The notes beneath the pieces are model-generated. The model ran no database searches and was not told where the DNA came from. It was given only the letters and a program-made list of their open reading frames with translations. 64,000 nucleotides of DNA from JABDMH01 sp965223025 (GTDB lineage: Bacteria > Bacteroidota > Bacteroidia > Chitinophagales > Saprospiraceae). The position numbers were made by a program, and so were the translations under genes. Of this stretch, positions 37,209 through 46,927 are shown piece after piece. Within the stretch, counting starts at the first letter, position 1. Every line of letters begins with the position of its first letter. Location: contig CBDCVP010000023.1 of NCBI GenBank assembly GCA_965223025.1, forward strand, positions 2,232,001-2,296,000, written 5' to 3'.

Positions 37209-38765
37209 AACACCCCTCCCCTCTTGTTGGCTCGTCATAAAGCGACGTTGGATGATGTCCTCTACTGGACGGTCTTCAATCTTACTCTCCAACCAGGAGA
37301 TGATATCGAGGTACAAGAAGGCACGACGTTCGTAAGGGTGCTCTCGTAAACGAGAGAGGCTCTTGTGCAACTCACGAAAACGATCCTGTAATTCATGCTG
37401 GTTGATCTTGGGAATTCGCCGCAGGAACCTAAAGATCGTGTCCTGCACTTCCTGCAATTCTCTCATTTTACCCAGATATCGATACACCGACTTTATCTGA
37501 TACTCAAGTAGAGCTTGATTTCCCAACTCGTAGTGAGCGATTAGATTTAAAATCCGAGCAAAAGACTGGATATCGGCACGGAAGTCAGGCGTTTTGGCAT
37601 TAATGATCTTATTGAGATACGTGATGGCGGTCCCCCAATCACTGCTCCCAAAATACATACAGGCCATTTTGTAATAGAACACAAGGATACGATGGGTATC
37701 CCAGGAGTAGGGATTTTCCTCGATGAGCTTCGCCAACGTCGGCATGAACTGGGTGCCCTCGGTAAAGGTCCCAGTCATGAAATGTTTGTTGATCAGATGA
37801 ACGTAGAAAAACAGCTTGTATAGCCCTTCTGAATTTAATGTTTGAATGATGCCTTGATCTGGTATCTGCTCTAGGATGCGATACATCGTCATGAACTTCT
37901 CATATTTGAAAGACATGAAGAGTGATGACAACAGATTATGGACTCCTTTGAGGTAAAGTGCCGTCGCATTTGTGATCATCTCGGGATGCTGCTCAAAAAG
38001 CCGATACCAACGCAAGGTAAACTTGTAGTAGTTGGCAAAATCCTGGTTCATGTAGTAGTACCAGCCGTGTGCCTGAAATAAGAACATCTTCTCGTGAAAG
38101 CCCAATGTCTTAAGATTGTATGCGGGGAGATTAGAGTGGAAAAAATCGTGCAGATACTTGGCATCGTGCTCCGTACGAACGTATCCCACCTTCAGATACA
38201 GACCGTAGAGCTGTAGGGCAAGATTGCTGAAGGCTTGAGTTCGCTGGATCTTTGCTGAGAGTTCTACTGATTCTTTCTTGAGCTCCTCTGCTCGGTTTTC
38301 GATACTGCGTGTGATGTACTGAGACTCTATGAATTTTTCAAATTCGAGTACATTCAGTGCCAACACATAGTATCTGTGCTTCAGTGCCAGCCCTTTGGTC
38401 TTGGCCAGTATGTCCAGACTTTGCCGGTAAAGACCCTTATCGTACAGCACTCTGCTATAATCGAGTCTTTCTCTCACTTCTATATCAATACTATTGCTGC
38501 GTCCCAACAATCGTAAACAGATCAATAGTTGTTTGTACAAATGTGCTTTGAGATTAGAAAGCTGTCGTTTCTTGATTCCGGGAATCTTTTGGAGTACAGC
38601 CTCCTCATCGTATCTCTTGGCCTTACTGAGCTCATCAAACAACTGCAAAAACAGTATCTCTTCTGATATCTGATTGCGGGTGACAAACAACCTAAAACTC
38701 CGTTTCTCCGCTTTTGTCAGCGAATTTATCAGCTGGACAAGATAGTCCGTCTTTGTAGTGGGCAT
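37194..38765 (-). CDS. helical-repeat (TPR-like) protein, left copy
   Basis: 523 residues, all predicted helical, with no signal peptide and several 34-residue-like units such as DWGTAITYLNKIINAKTPDF and GNQALLEYQIKSVYRYLGKM. The N-terminal motif LINSLTKAEKRSFRLFV is also in the gene at 43453-44997, and the two proteins align along most of their length. Such cytoplasmic repeat proteins act in protein binding; a specific role is not known. It is divergent from leuA (273 bp), and its 3' end overlaps the HMG-CoA-lyase-like gene by 15 bp. Confidence 0.8.
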   Translation of the reverse strand: MPTTKTDYLVQLINSLTKAEKRSFRLFVTRNQISEEILFLQLFDELSKAKRYDEEAVLQKIPGIKKRQLSNLKAHLYKQLLICLRLLGRSNSIDIEVRERLDYSRVLYDKGLYRQSLDILAKTKGLALKHRYYVLALNVLEFEKFIESQYITRSIENRAEELKKESVELSAKIQRTQAFSNLALQLYGLYLKVGYVRTEHDAKYLHDFFHSNLPAYNLKTLGFHEKMFLFQAHGWYYYMNQDFANYYKFTLRWYRLFEQHPEMITNATALYLKGVHNLLSSLFMSFKYEKFMTMYRILEQIPDQGIIQTLNSEGLYKLFFYVHLINKHFMTGTFTEGTQFMPTLAKLIEENPYSWDTHRILVFYYKMACMYFGSSDWGTAITYLNKIINAKTPDFRADIQSFARILNLIAHYELGNQALLEYQIKSVYRYLGKMRELQEVQDTIFRFLRRIPKINQHELQDRFRELHKSLSRLREHPYERRAFLYLDIISWLESKIEDRPVEDIIQRRFMTSQQEGRGVLREN

Positions 38766-39038
38766 TGTAACCTATTTGTGCTTATCATACTGATTATCAA
38801 TGAATTGCAACCTTTTTCTTTACTTCTTGTTTTGTAACTGACTCTGGAATAAACTTTCTTCTAGTGTGCATCCTACCTATTTTTACTCAGACTATGCTAT
38901 TTATCATACAAAGGGTGATTACTGGTTGAAGCGTTCTCCCATATGTCAGAGTGTCGATGAATCTTAGTAGTGAATGGATGCCTAACAAGTAAGTCCTTCT
39001 CTGATTAGGGGGCAGCATGTCAGTATAAACTTAATAAA

Positions 39039-40205
39039 ATGGATAAGAGTAGAATCCAAATTTTTGATACGACCTTAAGAGATGGGGAGCAAGTGCCTGG
39101 TTGTAAGCTCCACAAAGAGCAGAAGTTGTCATTAGCTCGGCACCTGGAAGAATTAGGTGTTGACGTTATTGAAGCGGGATTTCCCATATCGAGTCCCGGC
39201 GATTTTGAAGCCGTCAGAGAAATTTCTCAAGCAGCACGAAATATCCGGATATGTGCCCTCTCACGGGCGGTGGAACAAGATATCAGGGTAGCAGCAGAGG
39301 CCGTGAAAGATGCACGACTCGCGAGGATCCATACCGGTATTGGCACTTCGGAATCACATATCAAATATAAGTTTAACAGCACTAGAGAAAAAGTGATCGA
39401 GCGCGCAGTAGCAGCAGTGAGTTTTGCCAAGTCATTTGTGGAGGATGTGGAGTTTTATGCTGAAGATGCCGGCAGGACAGATAATGAATTCTTAGCGCAG
39501 GTTTGTGAAGCTGTCTTGAAGGTGGGTGCCACAGTCTTAAATATTCCGGACACTACGGGTTACTGTTTGCCACATGAGTATGGTAGTAAAATTCGCTATT
39601 TGGTGGAACACGTCAAAGGTGTGGAAAAGGCAACAATTTCCACACACTGTCACAATGATCTGGGTTTAGCCACCGCCAACAGTATAGAGGGAGTGATTGC
39701 TGGAGCCCGTCAAATCGAATGCACCATCAATGGCCTGGGTGAGAGAGCTGGTAACACCTCTCTGGAAGAGTGTGTGATGATTTTGCAACAACATCCTTAT
39801 CTGGGATTCTCAACTGGCATTGATACCACAAAGTTATACCCTTTGAGTCGTCTGGTCTCTGAAGAGATGGGCATGCCTGTACAGCCCAATAAAGCGATCG
39901 TCGGTTCAAATGCCTTTGCACACTCATCAGGGATACATCAGGATGGTGTCATCAAGAAACGGGAAACCTACGAGATCATCAATCCAGTGGATGTCGGTGT
40001 CGATAAGTCCTCGATCGTTCTTACGGCCCGAAGTGGCAGGGCAGCACTCGCCTATCGCCTTAAAGAAATTGGTCATGAGATCACCAAGATCGAACTGGAT
40101 GCCATCTACCGTCGATTTTTAGAAATTGCTGACCGGCAAAAAGAGGTGAAGGATGATGACCTACACCACTTAATGGAGCAGAAATCTGAATTATTGTCGT
40201 CATAG
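39039..40205 (+). CDS. leuA: 2-isopropylmalate synthase, short form
   Basis: 388 residues. It condenses acetyl-CoA with 2-oxoisovalerate, committing carbon to leucine. QIFDTTLRDGEQVPG is the DRE-TIM start; EAGFPISSPGDFEAV, THCHNDLGLATANS and CTINGLGERAGN are the metal-binding and second signature blocks. The usual 120-residue C-terminal LeuA regulatory domain, which binds leucine, is absent: the chain ends shortly after a helical linker. Homocitrate or citramalate synthase is a possible alternative, but adjacency to leuCDB makes LeuA the best call. It is first in the operon; leuC starts 79 bp later. Confidence 0.93.
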   Translation: MDKSRIQIFDTTLRDGEQVPGCKLHKEQKLSLARHLEELGVDVIEAGFPISSPGDFEAVREISQAARNIRICALSRAVEQDIRVAAEAVKDARLARIHTGIGTSESHIKYKFNSTREKVIERAVAAVSFAKSFVEDVEFYAEDAGRTDNEFLAQVCEAVLKVGATVLNIPDTTGYCLPHEYGSKIRYLVEHVKGVEKATISTHCHNDLGLATANSIEGVIAGARQIECTINGLGERAGNTSLEECVMILQQHPYLGFSTGIDTTKLYPLSRLVSEEMGMPVQPNKAIVGSNAFAHSSGIHQDGVIKKRETYEIINPVDVGVDKSSIVLTARSGRAALAYRLKEIGHEITKIELDAIYRRFLEIADRQKEVKDDDLHHLMEQKSELLSS

Positions 40206-40284
40206 AATTAGTATTGATAACACCCTCATCCCGCACATTCAGTAATCCAGAAACACAACGAAAAACAAAAGAGCCAACAAAACA

Positions 40285-41676
40285 ATGGGTAAAACACTTT
40301 TTGATAAAGTATGGGAGGCGCACCTGGTAGATGAGGTCGAAGGTGGCCGGGAAGTATTATACATTGACAAGCACCTGATCCATGAGGTCACCAGCCCGCA
40401 AGCGTTTCAAGGATTGCGAGATAGAGGCATCTCGGTAGCAAGGCCAGATCGGACTGTTGCTACTGCGGATCACAATGTACCTACAAAAGATCAGCATCTA
40501 CCTATCAAAGAAGCACTCTCACGACTACAGGTACAGAAATTGGTGGATAATTGTGAAGAGTTTGGTGTGACTTTATACGGTCTGGGACATCCTAATCAGG
40601 GTATCGTACATGTCATCGGTCCTGAGTTGGGAATTACTCAGCCAGGCATGACCATGGTATGCGGTGATAGTCATACCTCCACCCATGGAGCTTTTGGTAC
40701 CATCGCATTTGGCATTGGCACCAGTCAAGTGGAGCAAGTTCTAGCGACACAATGTCTATTGCTCACCAGGCCGCAGCGGATGCGCATTGTGGTGGAAGGT
40801 ACACTGTCCAAAGGCGTTTTGGCAAAAGATGTCATTCTATATATCATTTCTCAGTTGACCGCAGCTGGAGGCACCGGGTATTTTATCGAATACGCTGGTC
40901 CTGTGATCACATCTCTGAGCATGGAAGGACGTATGACCATTTGCAATATGAGCATCGAAATGGGAGCTCGAGGAGGTATGATTGCACCAGATCAAACCAC
41001 TTTTGATTATGTGCGGGAGAGAGAGTTCGCCCCAGCAGGTGATGATTTTGATCGAGCAGTGAATTACTGGAAGACTTTGTATTCTGACGAAGATGCTGTA
41101 TTCGACAAAGAATATACCTTCCATGCCAAAGACATCCTTCCTATGCTTACGTATGGGACCAATCCTGGTATGGGAATACCAGTGACATCAAGCATACCGG
41201 AAGTCGGCGGTAGGCAAGGAGAGGCATCTTTTCAGAAAGCATTAAATTACATGGGTCTTAAAGCCGGACAACGTTTGCAGGGACACCCTATAGATTATGT
41301 CTTCATCGGTAGTTGTACCAACTCTCGCATTGAAGATCTAAGGTTGGTCGCCAAATATGTGTCCGGAAAGAAAGTGGCGAAACATGTGACTGCAATGGTA
41401 GTTCCAGGCTCGCAAAAGGTGAGTAAGCAGGCTCAGGAGGAAGGAATCGATCAAGTACTGATTAAAGCCGGTTTCGATTTTCGTGAAGCAGGTTGTTCAG
41501 CATGTTTAGGTATGAATGAAGACAAGGTGCCCCCCGGCCAATACTGTGTGTCTACCTCAAATAGAAATTTTGAGGGGAGGCAGGGACCGGGAGCCAGAAC
41601 GATCTTAGCCAGCCCTTTGATGGCAGCAGCGGTTGCCCTGGAAGGAAAAATTGTTGATGTAAGAGAATATTTATAG
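40285..41676 (+). CDS. leuC: 3-isopropylmalate dehydratase large subunit
   Basis: 463 residues. An aconitase-family subunit carrying a [4Fe-4S] cluster, it isomerises 2- to 3-isopropylmalate with LeuD. Cluster ligands lie in FIGSCTNSR and GCSACLGMN; the CGDSHTSTHGAFGTIAFGIGTSQVEQVL block and REAGCSACLGM tail are typical. It is followed three bases later by leuD, so translation is probably coupled. Confidence 0.97.
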   Translation: MGKTLFDKVWEAHLVDEVEGGREVLYIDKHLIHEVTSPQAFQGLRDRGISVARPDRTVATADHNVPTKDQHLPIKEALSRLQVQKLVDNCEEFGVTLYGLGHPNQGIVHVIGPELGITQPGMTMVCGDSHTSTHGAFGTIAFGIGTSQVEQVLATQCLLLTRPQRMRIVVEGTLSKGVLAKDVILYIISQLTAAGGTGYFIEYAGPVITSLSMEGRMTICNMSIEMGARGGMIAPDQTTFDYVREREFAPAGDDFDRAVNYWKTLYSDEDAVFDKEYTFHAKDILPMLTYGTNPGMGIPVTSSIPEVGGRQGEASFQKALNYMGLKAGQRLQGHPIDYVFIGSCTNSRIEDLRLVAKYVSGKKVAKHVTAMVVPGSQKVSKQAQEEGIDQVLIKAGFDFREAGCSACLGMNEDKVPPGQYCVSTSNRNFEGRQGPGARTILASPLMAAAVALEGKIVDVREYL

Positions 41677-41679
41677 TCC

Positions 41680-42270
41680 ATGGAAAAATTAGAGCAGATC
41701 TTTTCAACCTGTATTCCTCTACCCATCGAGGATGTAGACACGGACCAGATTATTCCGGCGCGTTTTCTCAAGGCCACCACCAAGGAGAATTTTGGTGACA
41801 ATTTATTTCGTGACTGGAGGTACCATCGAGATGGATCACCCAATGAGGACTTTGTGTTGAATAATCCCATATACTCTGGTGACATTTTGGTGGCCGGCAA
41901 GAACTTCGGATGCGGATCCAGTAGAGAACATGCTGCCTGGGCCCTAGAAGACTTTGGCATACGTGTTGTGGTATCTAGTTTCTTTGCCGATATATTTAAG
42001 GGTAATGCCTTAAATAACGGAATCTTGCCCATTACAGTGTCTGATTCTTACCTGGACGAACTCTTTACAGCCATAGAAAAGGATCCTGGATGCAGGGTTG
42101 TCGTATCGCTTCCCGATCAAACAATAAGGATTGACTCGACGGGAAGTGAGGCTTCCTTCGAAATCGATCCATACAAGAAAATGTGCCTTTTGAATGGATA
42201 CGATGACATTGATTATCTCTTAAACATGCGAGATAAAATTGAAAATTTCGAAAAAACACCAGCATATTAA
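41680..42270 (+). CDS. leuD: 3-isopropylmalate dehydratase small subunit
   Basis: 196 residues. The swivel domain partner of LeuC. PLPIEDVDTDQIIPARFL and GKNFGCGSSREHAAWALEDFGIRVV are the signature blocks. It starts three bases after leuC and ends 13 bp before leuB, consistent with one transcript. Standard length. Confidence 0.97.
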   Translation: MEKLEQIFSTCIPLPIEDVDTDQIIPARFLKATTKENFGDNLFRDWRYHRDGSPNEDFVLNNPIYSGDILVAGKNFGCGSSREHAAWALEDFGIRVVVSSFFADIFKGNALNNGILPITVSDSYLDELFTAIEKDPGCRVVVSLPDQTIRIDSTGSEASFEIDPYKKMCLLNGYDDIDYLLNMRDKIENFEKTPAY

Positions 42271-42283
42271 TTAGGATCTTCCC

Positions 42284-43396
42284 ATGAATGCAAAATTAGC
42301 AGTCTTACCTGGCGACGGCATCGGCCCAGAAGTAATTGCACAGGCCCTGAAGGTTTTGGACGCCATTGCAGATCGATTTGCTCATCAATTCACCTATAAC
42401 TTCGCTCATGTCGGTGGCATTGCCATCGATAAAACGGGTACTCCTCTTCCGAAAGAGACACTCGATATTCTATTGGACAGTGACGCAGTTTTATTTGGCG
42501 CAATTGGTGATCCAAAATACGACAACGATCCGACAGCTAAGGTAAGACCTGAGCAGGGCCTACTAGAAATGCGCAAGGCACTCGGACTTTTTTGCAACAT
42601 TAGACCTGTGACCATCTTCGAAAACCTCAGTCACCTCTCACCCATCAAGGAATCGTACCTCAAGGGTGTCGATATGGTCATATATCGCGAATTGATCGGC
42701 GGCATATATTTTGGACCAAAGGGCAGATCTGAAGATCGCAGGAGTGCGCACGATACTTGCGTGTATACCGTGGAAGAAATCGAACGTATTGCACATCTTG
42801 CCTTTAGGCAAGCCCTCAATCGGAGAAAAAAACTCACTTTGGTCGATAAAGCCAATGTTTTAGAGTCATCGCGATTGTGGCGTGAACACATTCAACGCAT
42901 CGCGGGAGAATATCCTGAAGTACACACAGACTATATGTTTGTTGATAACGCTGCAATGCAGATGATTATTAATCCCTCTCAGTTTGATGTAATATTGACC
43001 AGCAATATGTTTGGTGATATTATTTCAGATGAGTCGAGTGTGCTCGTTGGATCCTTAGGATTACTACCTTCAGCTTCGATAGGCAATAAGACCAGTGTTT
43101 TTGAGCCAATCCATGGCTCCTATCCACAAGCTGCCGGAAATGACATTGCCAATCCCGTAGCCACTGTTCTCTCTGCGGGTCTCCTGCTTGATCACTTGGG
43201 ATTGGATAAAGAAGGAGGACTAGTCAGAAGTGCAGTAGCCAGACTGCTGGAAGCTGGATTCGGCACGCCAGATCTGCATGGTCTTGTCAACATCACCTGT
43301 TCTAAAACTGGAGATCTTTTAGAAGCGCTGGTCACCGACGATGACCTCATCCTCGATCAGGACAAATTAAGGCAGAGTGCCTCCACCATCATTTAA
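42284..43396 (+). CDS. leuB: 3-isopropylmalate dehydrogenase
   Basis: 370 residues. NAD-dependent oxidative decarboxylation of 3-isopropylmalate, giving the leucine precursor 2-oxoisocaproate. LPGDGIGPEVI opens the domain; RELIGGIYFGPKG is the loop that separates this enzyme from isocitrate dehydrogenase. The NAD segment EPIHGSYPQAAGNDIANPVA and the metal-binding MFGDIISDESSVLVGSLG are present. It closes leuACDB and faces the second helical-repeat gene, tail to tail. Confidence 0.97.
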   Translation: MNAKLAVLPGDGIGPEVIAQALKVLDAIADRFAHQFTYNFAHVGGIAIDKTGTPLPKETLDILLDSDAVLFGAIGDPKYDNDPTAKVRPEQGLLEMRKALGLFCNIRPVTIFENLSHLSPIKESYLKGVDMVIYRELIGGIYFGPKGRSEDRRSAHDTCVYTVEEIERIAHLAFRQALNRRKKLTLVDKANVLESSRLWREHIQRIAGEYPEVHTDYMFVDNAAMQMIINPSQFDVILTSNMFGDIISDESSVLVGSLGLLPSASIGNKTSVFEPIHGSYPQAAGNDIANPVATVLSAGLLLDHLGLDKEGGLVRSAVARLLEAGFGTPDLHGLVNITCSKTGDLLEALVTDDDLILDQDKLRQSASTII

Positions 43397-43452
43397 GGGC
43401 ACATTTCGCTGTAGAGAGGAAGAGTCGTGCAATAGCAGCTATTACTCTCTAG

Positions 43453-44997
43453 CTACATAGAGTTTCTCCTTGTGATAACCTGAGCCACTGTCCTACCCTC
43501 CAATTTACCAGTTACCCAATCACCCGCATCTAAATATAGAAAGGCTCTCTTCTCAAAAGGATCCTTCTTTAATTTATCCAACTTCTTCTTTGTCTTCTGG
43601 AGCAAAGAAAAATCCGGAATATTTCTACTTTTGAGTTGACTTCTTATGAATGACAGCAACTCACTTTGCACCTTATTCTTATCCTCCATCTTGTCAAAGA
43701 ACCTACTTACGGAACGCTCTAAATATTCTAACAATGAATAGTTTTCTAGCTCATAATGGGCAAGCAAATGCAATAATCGTGCATAAGATTGAATATCTTC
43801 TCGCAAATGGCCAGCTTTCAGGTTGATAATCACATTCAGATAATCGATGGCTTCACTAAATCTACCAGCACCAAAATTCAGCCATGCGATCCTGTAGTTG
43901 AATACCAAAATACGGTGCCTGTCCATGTTGCGTTTGTAAGCCTTAATATTGCGCTCTATTTCAGGAACCAACTTCAGCCCCTCCTCAAAAGTTCCCTCCA
44001 AATAATGCTTGTGAATTAGGGCAGAATAATAATATAAAAAGAAAATAATCTGACTAGTTAAATTAAGTTCCGATTTATGCCTATCATGAAACTTTTCAAA
44101 ATTTTGGAGATATTTGGCATACGTGTCGATCTTTCCCAATCCGTATAGAGAAGTCAACAAGTAATGTATGCCCCTCATATAAATATCAGGATCCTCACTG
44201 ATCATCTTCTCCCGCGACTCATACATAGATACCCAATGATGAGCATGCTCGGCACACCTTTCAAAATTCAACAAAATATAATAGTACCACACGTAACTCT
44301 GATGTAAGTAGATGTGCTCAAAAAAAGTAAGGTTGCTATTTTTTAAATCGGGCAAATTAGACTTAAAATAATCTCTAACTACAAAGGCCCCCTTCTCATT
44401 TTTTACATGTCCCACTTTTATATACAAACCGTGAATTTTTAGTTTCAGGTTAGTCAACCTATTGGTATTGTTCAAGATTCTCCTCCGCTCTTCAGACTCA
44501 GAGATCAAATCCTCCATCTTGTTCTTTATTGATCTACTTCGTGTTATATGCTTTTCCTCAATAAGTTTTTCAAATTCTAATATTTCATAGTGCAGTACGT
44601 CTTGATTGGAGTCACTGGCAATGCCCTTAATTCTGTTCAATAATTTCAAACTTTGCATGAAAAGACCCTTACCGTATAGTATTCGGGCAAAGTCAATTTG
44701 CTCGCGAATTTCGATATCAATATTTTTCTTGATATGAATAATGCGAAGACTGGACAACAACTGTGTATACAGGTGCCTTTTAAGATTTGACAATCGTCCC
44801 TTCGAAATCCCACGTAATTTCTTGAAAATGTCCTCCTCATTGTACTCCTCCATATGGTCGATGGCATCAAAAAGGCGGATAAACATGGTGTCGCTCCCAC
44901 TTCGTGTTCGCTTGGCATAGAGTTTAAAATTCCTTTTTTCAGCCTTGGTCAGTCCTTTTATCAGGTCGAAAAGCTGGTCTGTAGTTGAGATGGGCAT
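43453..44997 (-). CDS. helical-repeat (TPR-like) protein, right copy
   Basis: 514 residues and a clear paralogue of 37194-38765: shared blocks include LTKAEKRNFKLY, RLSNLKRHLYTQLLSSLRII, IDIEIREQIDFARILYGKGL, HRILVFNYRIAWLNFGAG and the closing KKDPFEKRAFLYLD. It has noticeably more A+T and more Lys/Asn codons than the left copy. No signal peptide; cytoplasmic. It converges with leuB and diverges from glnB (183 bp). Function unknown; the two copies bracket the leucine operon. Confidence 0.8.
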   Translation of the reverse strand: MPISTTDQLFDLIKGLTKAEKRNFKLYAKRTRSGSDTMFIRLFDAIDHMEEYNEEDIFKKLRGISKGRLSNLKRHLYTQLLSSLRIIHIKKNIDIEIREQIDFARILYGKGLFMQSLKLLNRIKGIASDSNQDVLHYEILEFEKLIEEKHITRSRSIKNKMEDLISESEERRRILNNTNRLTNLKLKIHGLYIKVGHVKNEKGAFVVRDYFKSNLPDLKNSNLTFFEHIYLHQSYVWYYYILLNFERCAEHAHHWVSMYESREKMISEDPDIYMRGIHYLLTSLYGLGKIDTYAKYLQNFEKFHDRHKSELNLTSQIIFFLYYYSALIHKHYLEGTFEEGLKLVPEIERNIKAYKRNMDRHRILVFNYRIAWLNFGAGRFSEAIDYLNVIINLKAGHLREDIQSYARLLHLLAHYELENYSLLEYLERSVSRFFDKMEDKNKVQSELLSFIRSQLKSRNIPDFSLLQKTKKKLDKLKKDPFEKRAFLYLDAGDWVTGKLEGRTVAQVITRRNSM

Positions 44998-45112
44998 GAC
45001 AATATGATGTTATACAAGTTGTTGAATATCAGGACACTTGCACTTCAATATGGTGCTTTTCAAAGTAGCAATAGCCGTTTGAATTCGATCAAGAATTACC
45101 ATTTGGTCGAAG

Positions 45113-45120
45113 TAGTTTTG
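45113..45120 (+). promoter_or_regulatory. glnB -7-like box
   Basis: TAGTTTTG matches TANNTTTG and lies about 60 bp before the glnB ATG. TTTG copies at 45078 and 45102 are badly spaced for a -33 element. No sigma-54 -24/-12 element is seen here, unlike many proteobacterial glnB/amtB promoters. Confidence 0.3.
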
Positions 45121-45180
45121 TGCCAGAACAAAGAAATAAAATTCTGAATTACTTACTCATTGATTTAAAAAATCAAAGCT

Positions 45181-45519
45181 ATGAAGAAAATTGAAGCAAT
45201 CATTAGAACCACAAAATTTGATGCCGTCAGGGATGCGCTCGCCGACATTGGTGTCAAGTTTTTCACACTAACGGACGTGCGTGGATATGGCTTACAAAGA
45301 GGCACCAAACACACTTATCGAGGTGCTGATTTGGGCGCAGATTTTATTCCACGACTACAGATGGATGTAGTGACGGTTGATGATAAGCTAGATCTGATCA
45401 TCCAGACTATTGAGCGATCTGCTCGTACTGGAGACGTCGGTGATGGAAAAATATTTGTGTACGATATCGAGCGTGCATTGCGTGTACGCACAGGAGATCG
45501 CGACAAAGATGCATTGTAA
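45181..45519 (+). CDS. glnB: P-II nitrogen regulatory protein lacking Tyr51
   Basis: 112 residues. It senses ATP/ADP and 2-oxoglutarate and controls ammonium uptake and glutamine synthetase by protein binding. MKKIEAIIRTTKFDAVRDAL, the T-loop (RGTKHTYRGADLGADFIPRL), the B-loop TGDVGDGKIFV with Lys90, and the C-loop Arg101/Arg103 are all present. At position 51, where GlnD uridylylates a tyrosine in E. coli, this protein has leucine (RGADL). Gln39 is retained. It is probably cotranscribed with amtB (64 bp gap), the usual partner it plugs. Confidence 0.95.
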   Translation: MKKIEAIIRTTKFDAVRDALADIGVKFFTLTDVRGYGLQRGTKHTYRGADLGADFIPRLQMDVVTVDDKLDLIIQTIERSARTGDVGDGKIFVYDIERALRVRTGDRDKDAL

Positions 45520-45583
45520 TTCGCTTATGACGCGAAGAAAAATATTGATAAAACAACTATTGAAAACTTAAAGAAACATCATT

Positions 45584-46834
45584 ATGAACGAAGCATTATT
45601 TACTGCTAATAATTTATGGATTCTCATTGCAGCTGTCTTGGTCTTTATTATGCACCTGGGATTTGCAGCGCTGGAGTCCGGATTTGTGAGAAAAAAGAAT
45701 ACAGTCAACATACTATTTAAAAACAGTATGATTATTGCCATCGGACTGCTCTCCTATTGTTTCATAGGATTTAATCTGATGTACCCAGGTGAGTCAGCCG
45801 CTGGTGGATTTTTTGGATTTGCGGGTTTTGGATTGAGTATGCCAGAGGGTATAGCAGGAGCTATGGAGTATGCAGATGGCAGTTATTCATACTGGAGTGA
45901 TTTTATTTTCCAAGCAATGTTTGCCGCCACAGGAGCCACTATCGTATCAGGTGCTGTGGCAGAACGTATGAAACTCAATGCATTTCTCGTATTTACCCTG
46001 GTTTTTGTGAGTCTATGTTATCCGATCGCAGGGATGTGGAAGTGGGGTGCTGGCTGGCTGGACGCCCGTGGTTTTTATGATTTTGCAGGATCTACTTTGG
46101 TACATTCTGTGGGAGGATGGGCTGCCCTAGCCTGTATCATTGTGTTGGGAGCTCGCAAAGGCAAGTACACAAAGAAAGGTATCCAAGCTATTCCCGGTCA
46201 CAGCATGCCGTTGGCTACACTTGGTGTCTTCCTACTTTGGTTTGGCTGGTTCGGATTTAATGGTGGCTCCGTCTTGTCAGCTGATCCAGTTGCGGTATCG
46301 CTTGTCTTTGTCACCACTTCCCTGGCCGCTTCAGCAGGGGCTATTGGAGCCTTTTTCACATCCTACTTCATGTTTAAATCACATGATTTATCGATGGTAC
46401 TAAACGGTATTCTGGGAGGTCTTGTAGGCATCACGGCAGGTGCCGACTTGATGAGTCCTACGGATGCGATACTTATCGGTTTAGTTGCCGGAATCATCAT
46501 CCCACTATCGGTCATTTTCTTTGATCGTACCCTGAAACTAGATGATCCCGTGGGTGCCACTTCAGTTCATTTGGTTTGTGGGATTTGGGGCACACTCGCG
46601 GTGGGTATTTTCGGTTCCATGGCTGGTTGGGCTCAGCTCATCGAGCAACTGATTGGCGTTGGAGCCATTGCCATCTTCGTTTTCACTTTTGCATTCGTGG
46701 TCATCTCGTTCCTAAAGGTCACCATGGGTATCCGAGTAGAAGAAGAAGAGGAAGCACAAGGCCTTGATCTAGCGGAGCACAATATGGAAGCTTACTCGGC
46801 ATATGATAAGAACTATGCGTATGCCATAGACTAA
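45584..46834 (+). CDS. amtB: ammonium transporter
   Basis: 416 residues. Trimeric inner-membrane ammonium channel with 11 helices. Pore residues: His174 in DFAGSTLVHSVGGW and His329 in DDPVGATSVHLVCG form the twin-His site; FGWFGFNGGS is typical. No signal peptide is needed, as the first helix starts at about 10. The short acidic tail (EEEEEAQGLDLAEHN) is unusual. A strong terminator follows at 46867-46901, so the porin gene may need its own promoter. Confidence 0.96.
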   Translation: MNEALFTANNLWILIAAVLVFIMHLGFAALESGFVRKKNTVNILFKNSMIIAIGLLSYCFIGFNLMYPGESAAGGFFGFAGFGLSMPEGIAGAMEYADGSYSYWSDFIFQAMFAATGATIVSGAVAERMKLNAFLVFTLVFVSLCYPIAGMWKWGAGWLDARGFYDFAGSTLVHSVGGWAALACIIVLGARKGKYTKKGIQAIPGHSMPLATLGVFLLWFGWFGFNGGSVLSADPVAVSLVFVTTSLAASAGAIGAFFTSYFMFKSHDLSMVLNGILGGLVGITAGADLMSPTDAILIGLVAGIIIPLSVIFFDRTLKLDDPVGATSVHLVCGIWGTLAVGIFGSMAGWAQLIEQLIGVGAIAIFVFTFAFVVISFLKVTMGIRVEEEEEAQGLDLAEHNMEAYSAYDKNYAYAID

Positions 46835-46866
46835 CAAGATGTATAGTCCCAATAAACCCTTTAAGT

Positions 46867-46901
46867 GGGCAGATGGGCAAAAGCCCATCTCCCTTTTTCT
46901 T
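46867..46901 (+). terminator. intrinsic terminator after amtB
   Basis: Perfect stem AGATGGGC (46871-46878), loop AAAA, GCCCATCT (46883-46890), extended by GGG/CCC with one bulged C, followed by CCCTTTTTCT. It starts 32 bp after the amtB stop and would limit read-through into the porin gene. Confidence 0.88.
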
Positions 46902-46927
46902 CACATAACTGCTAAAATATTATTATC

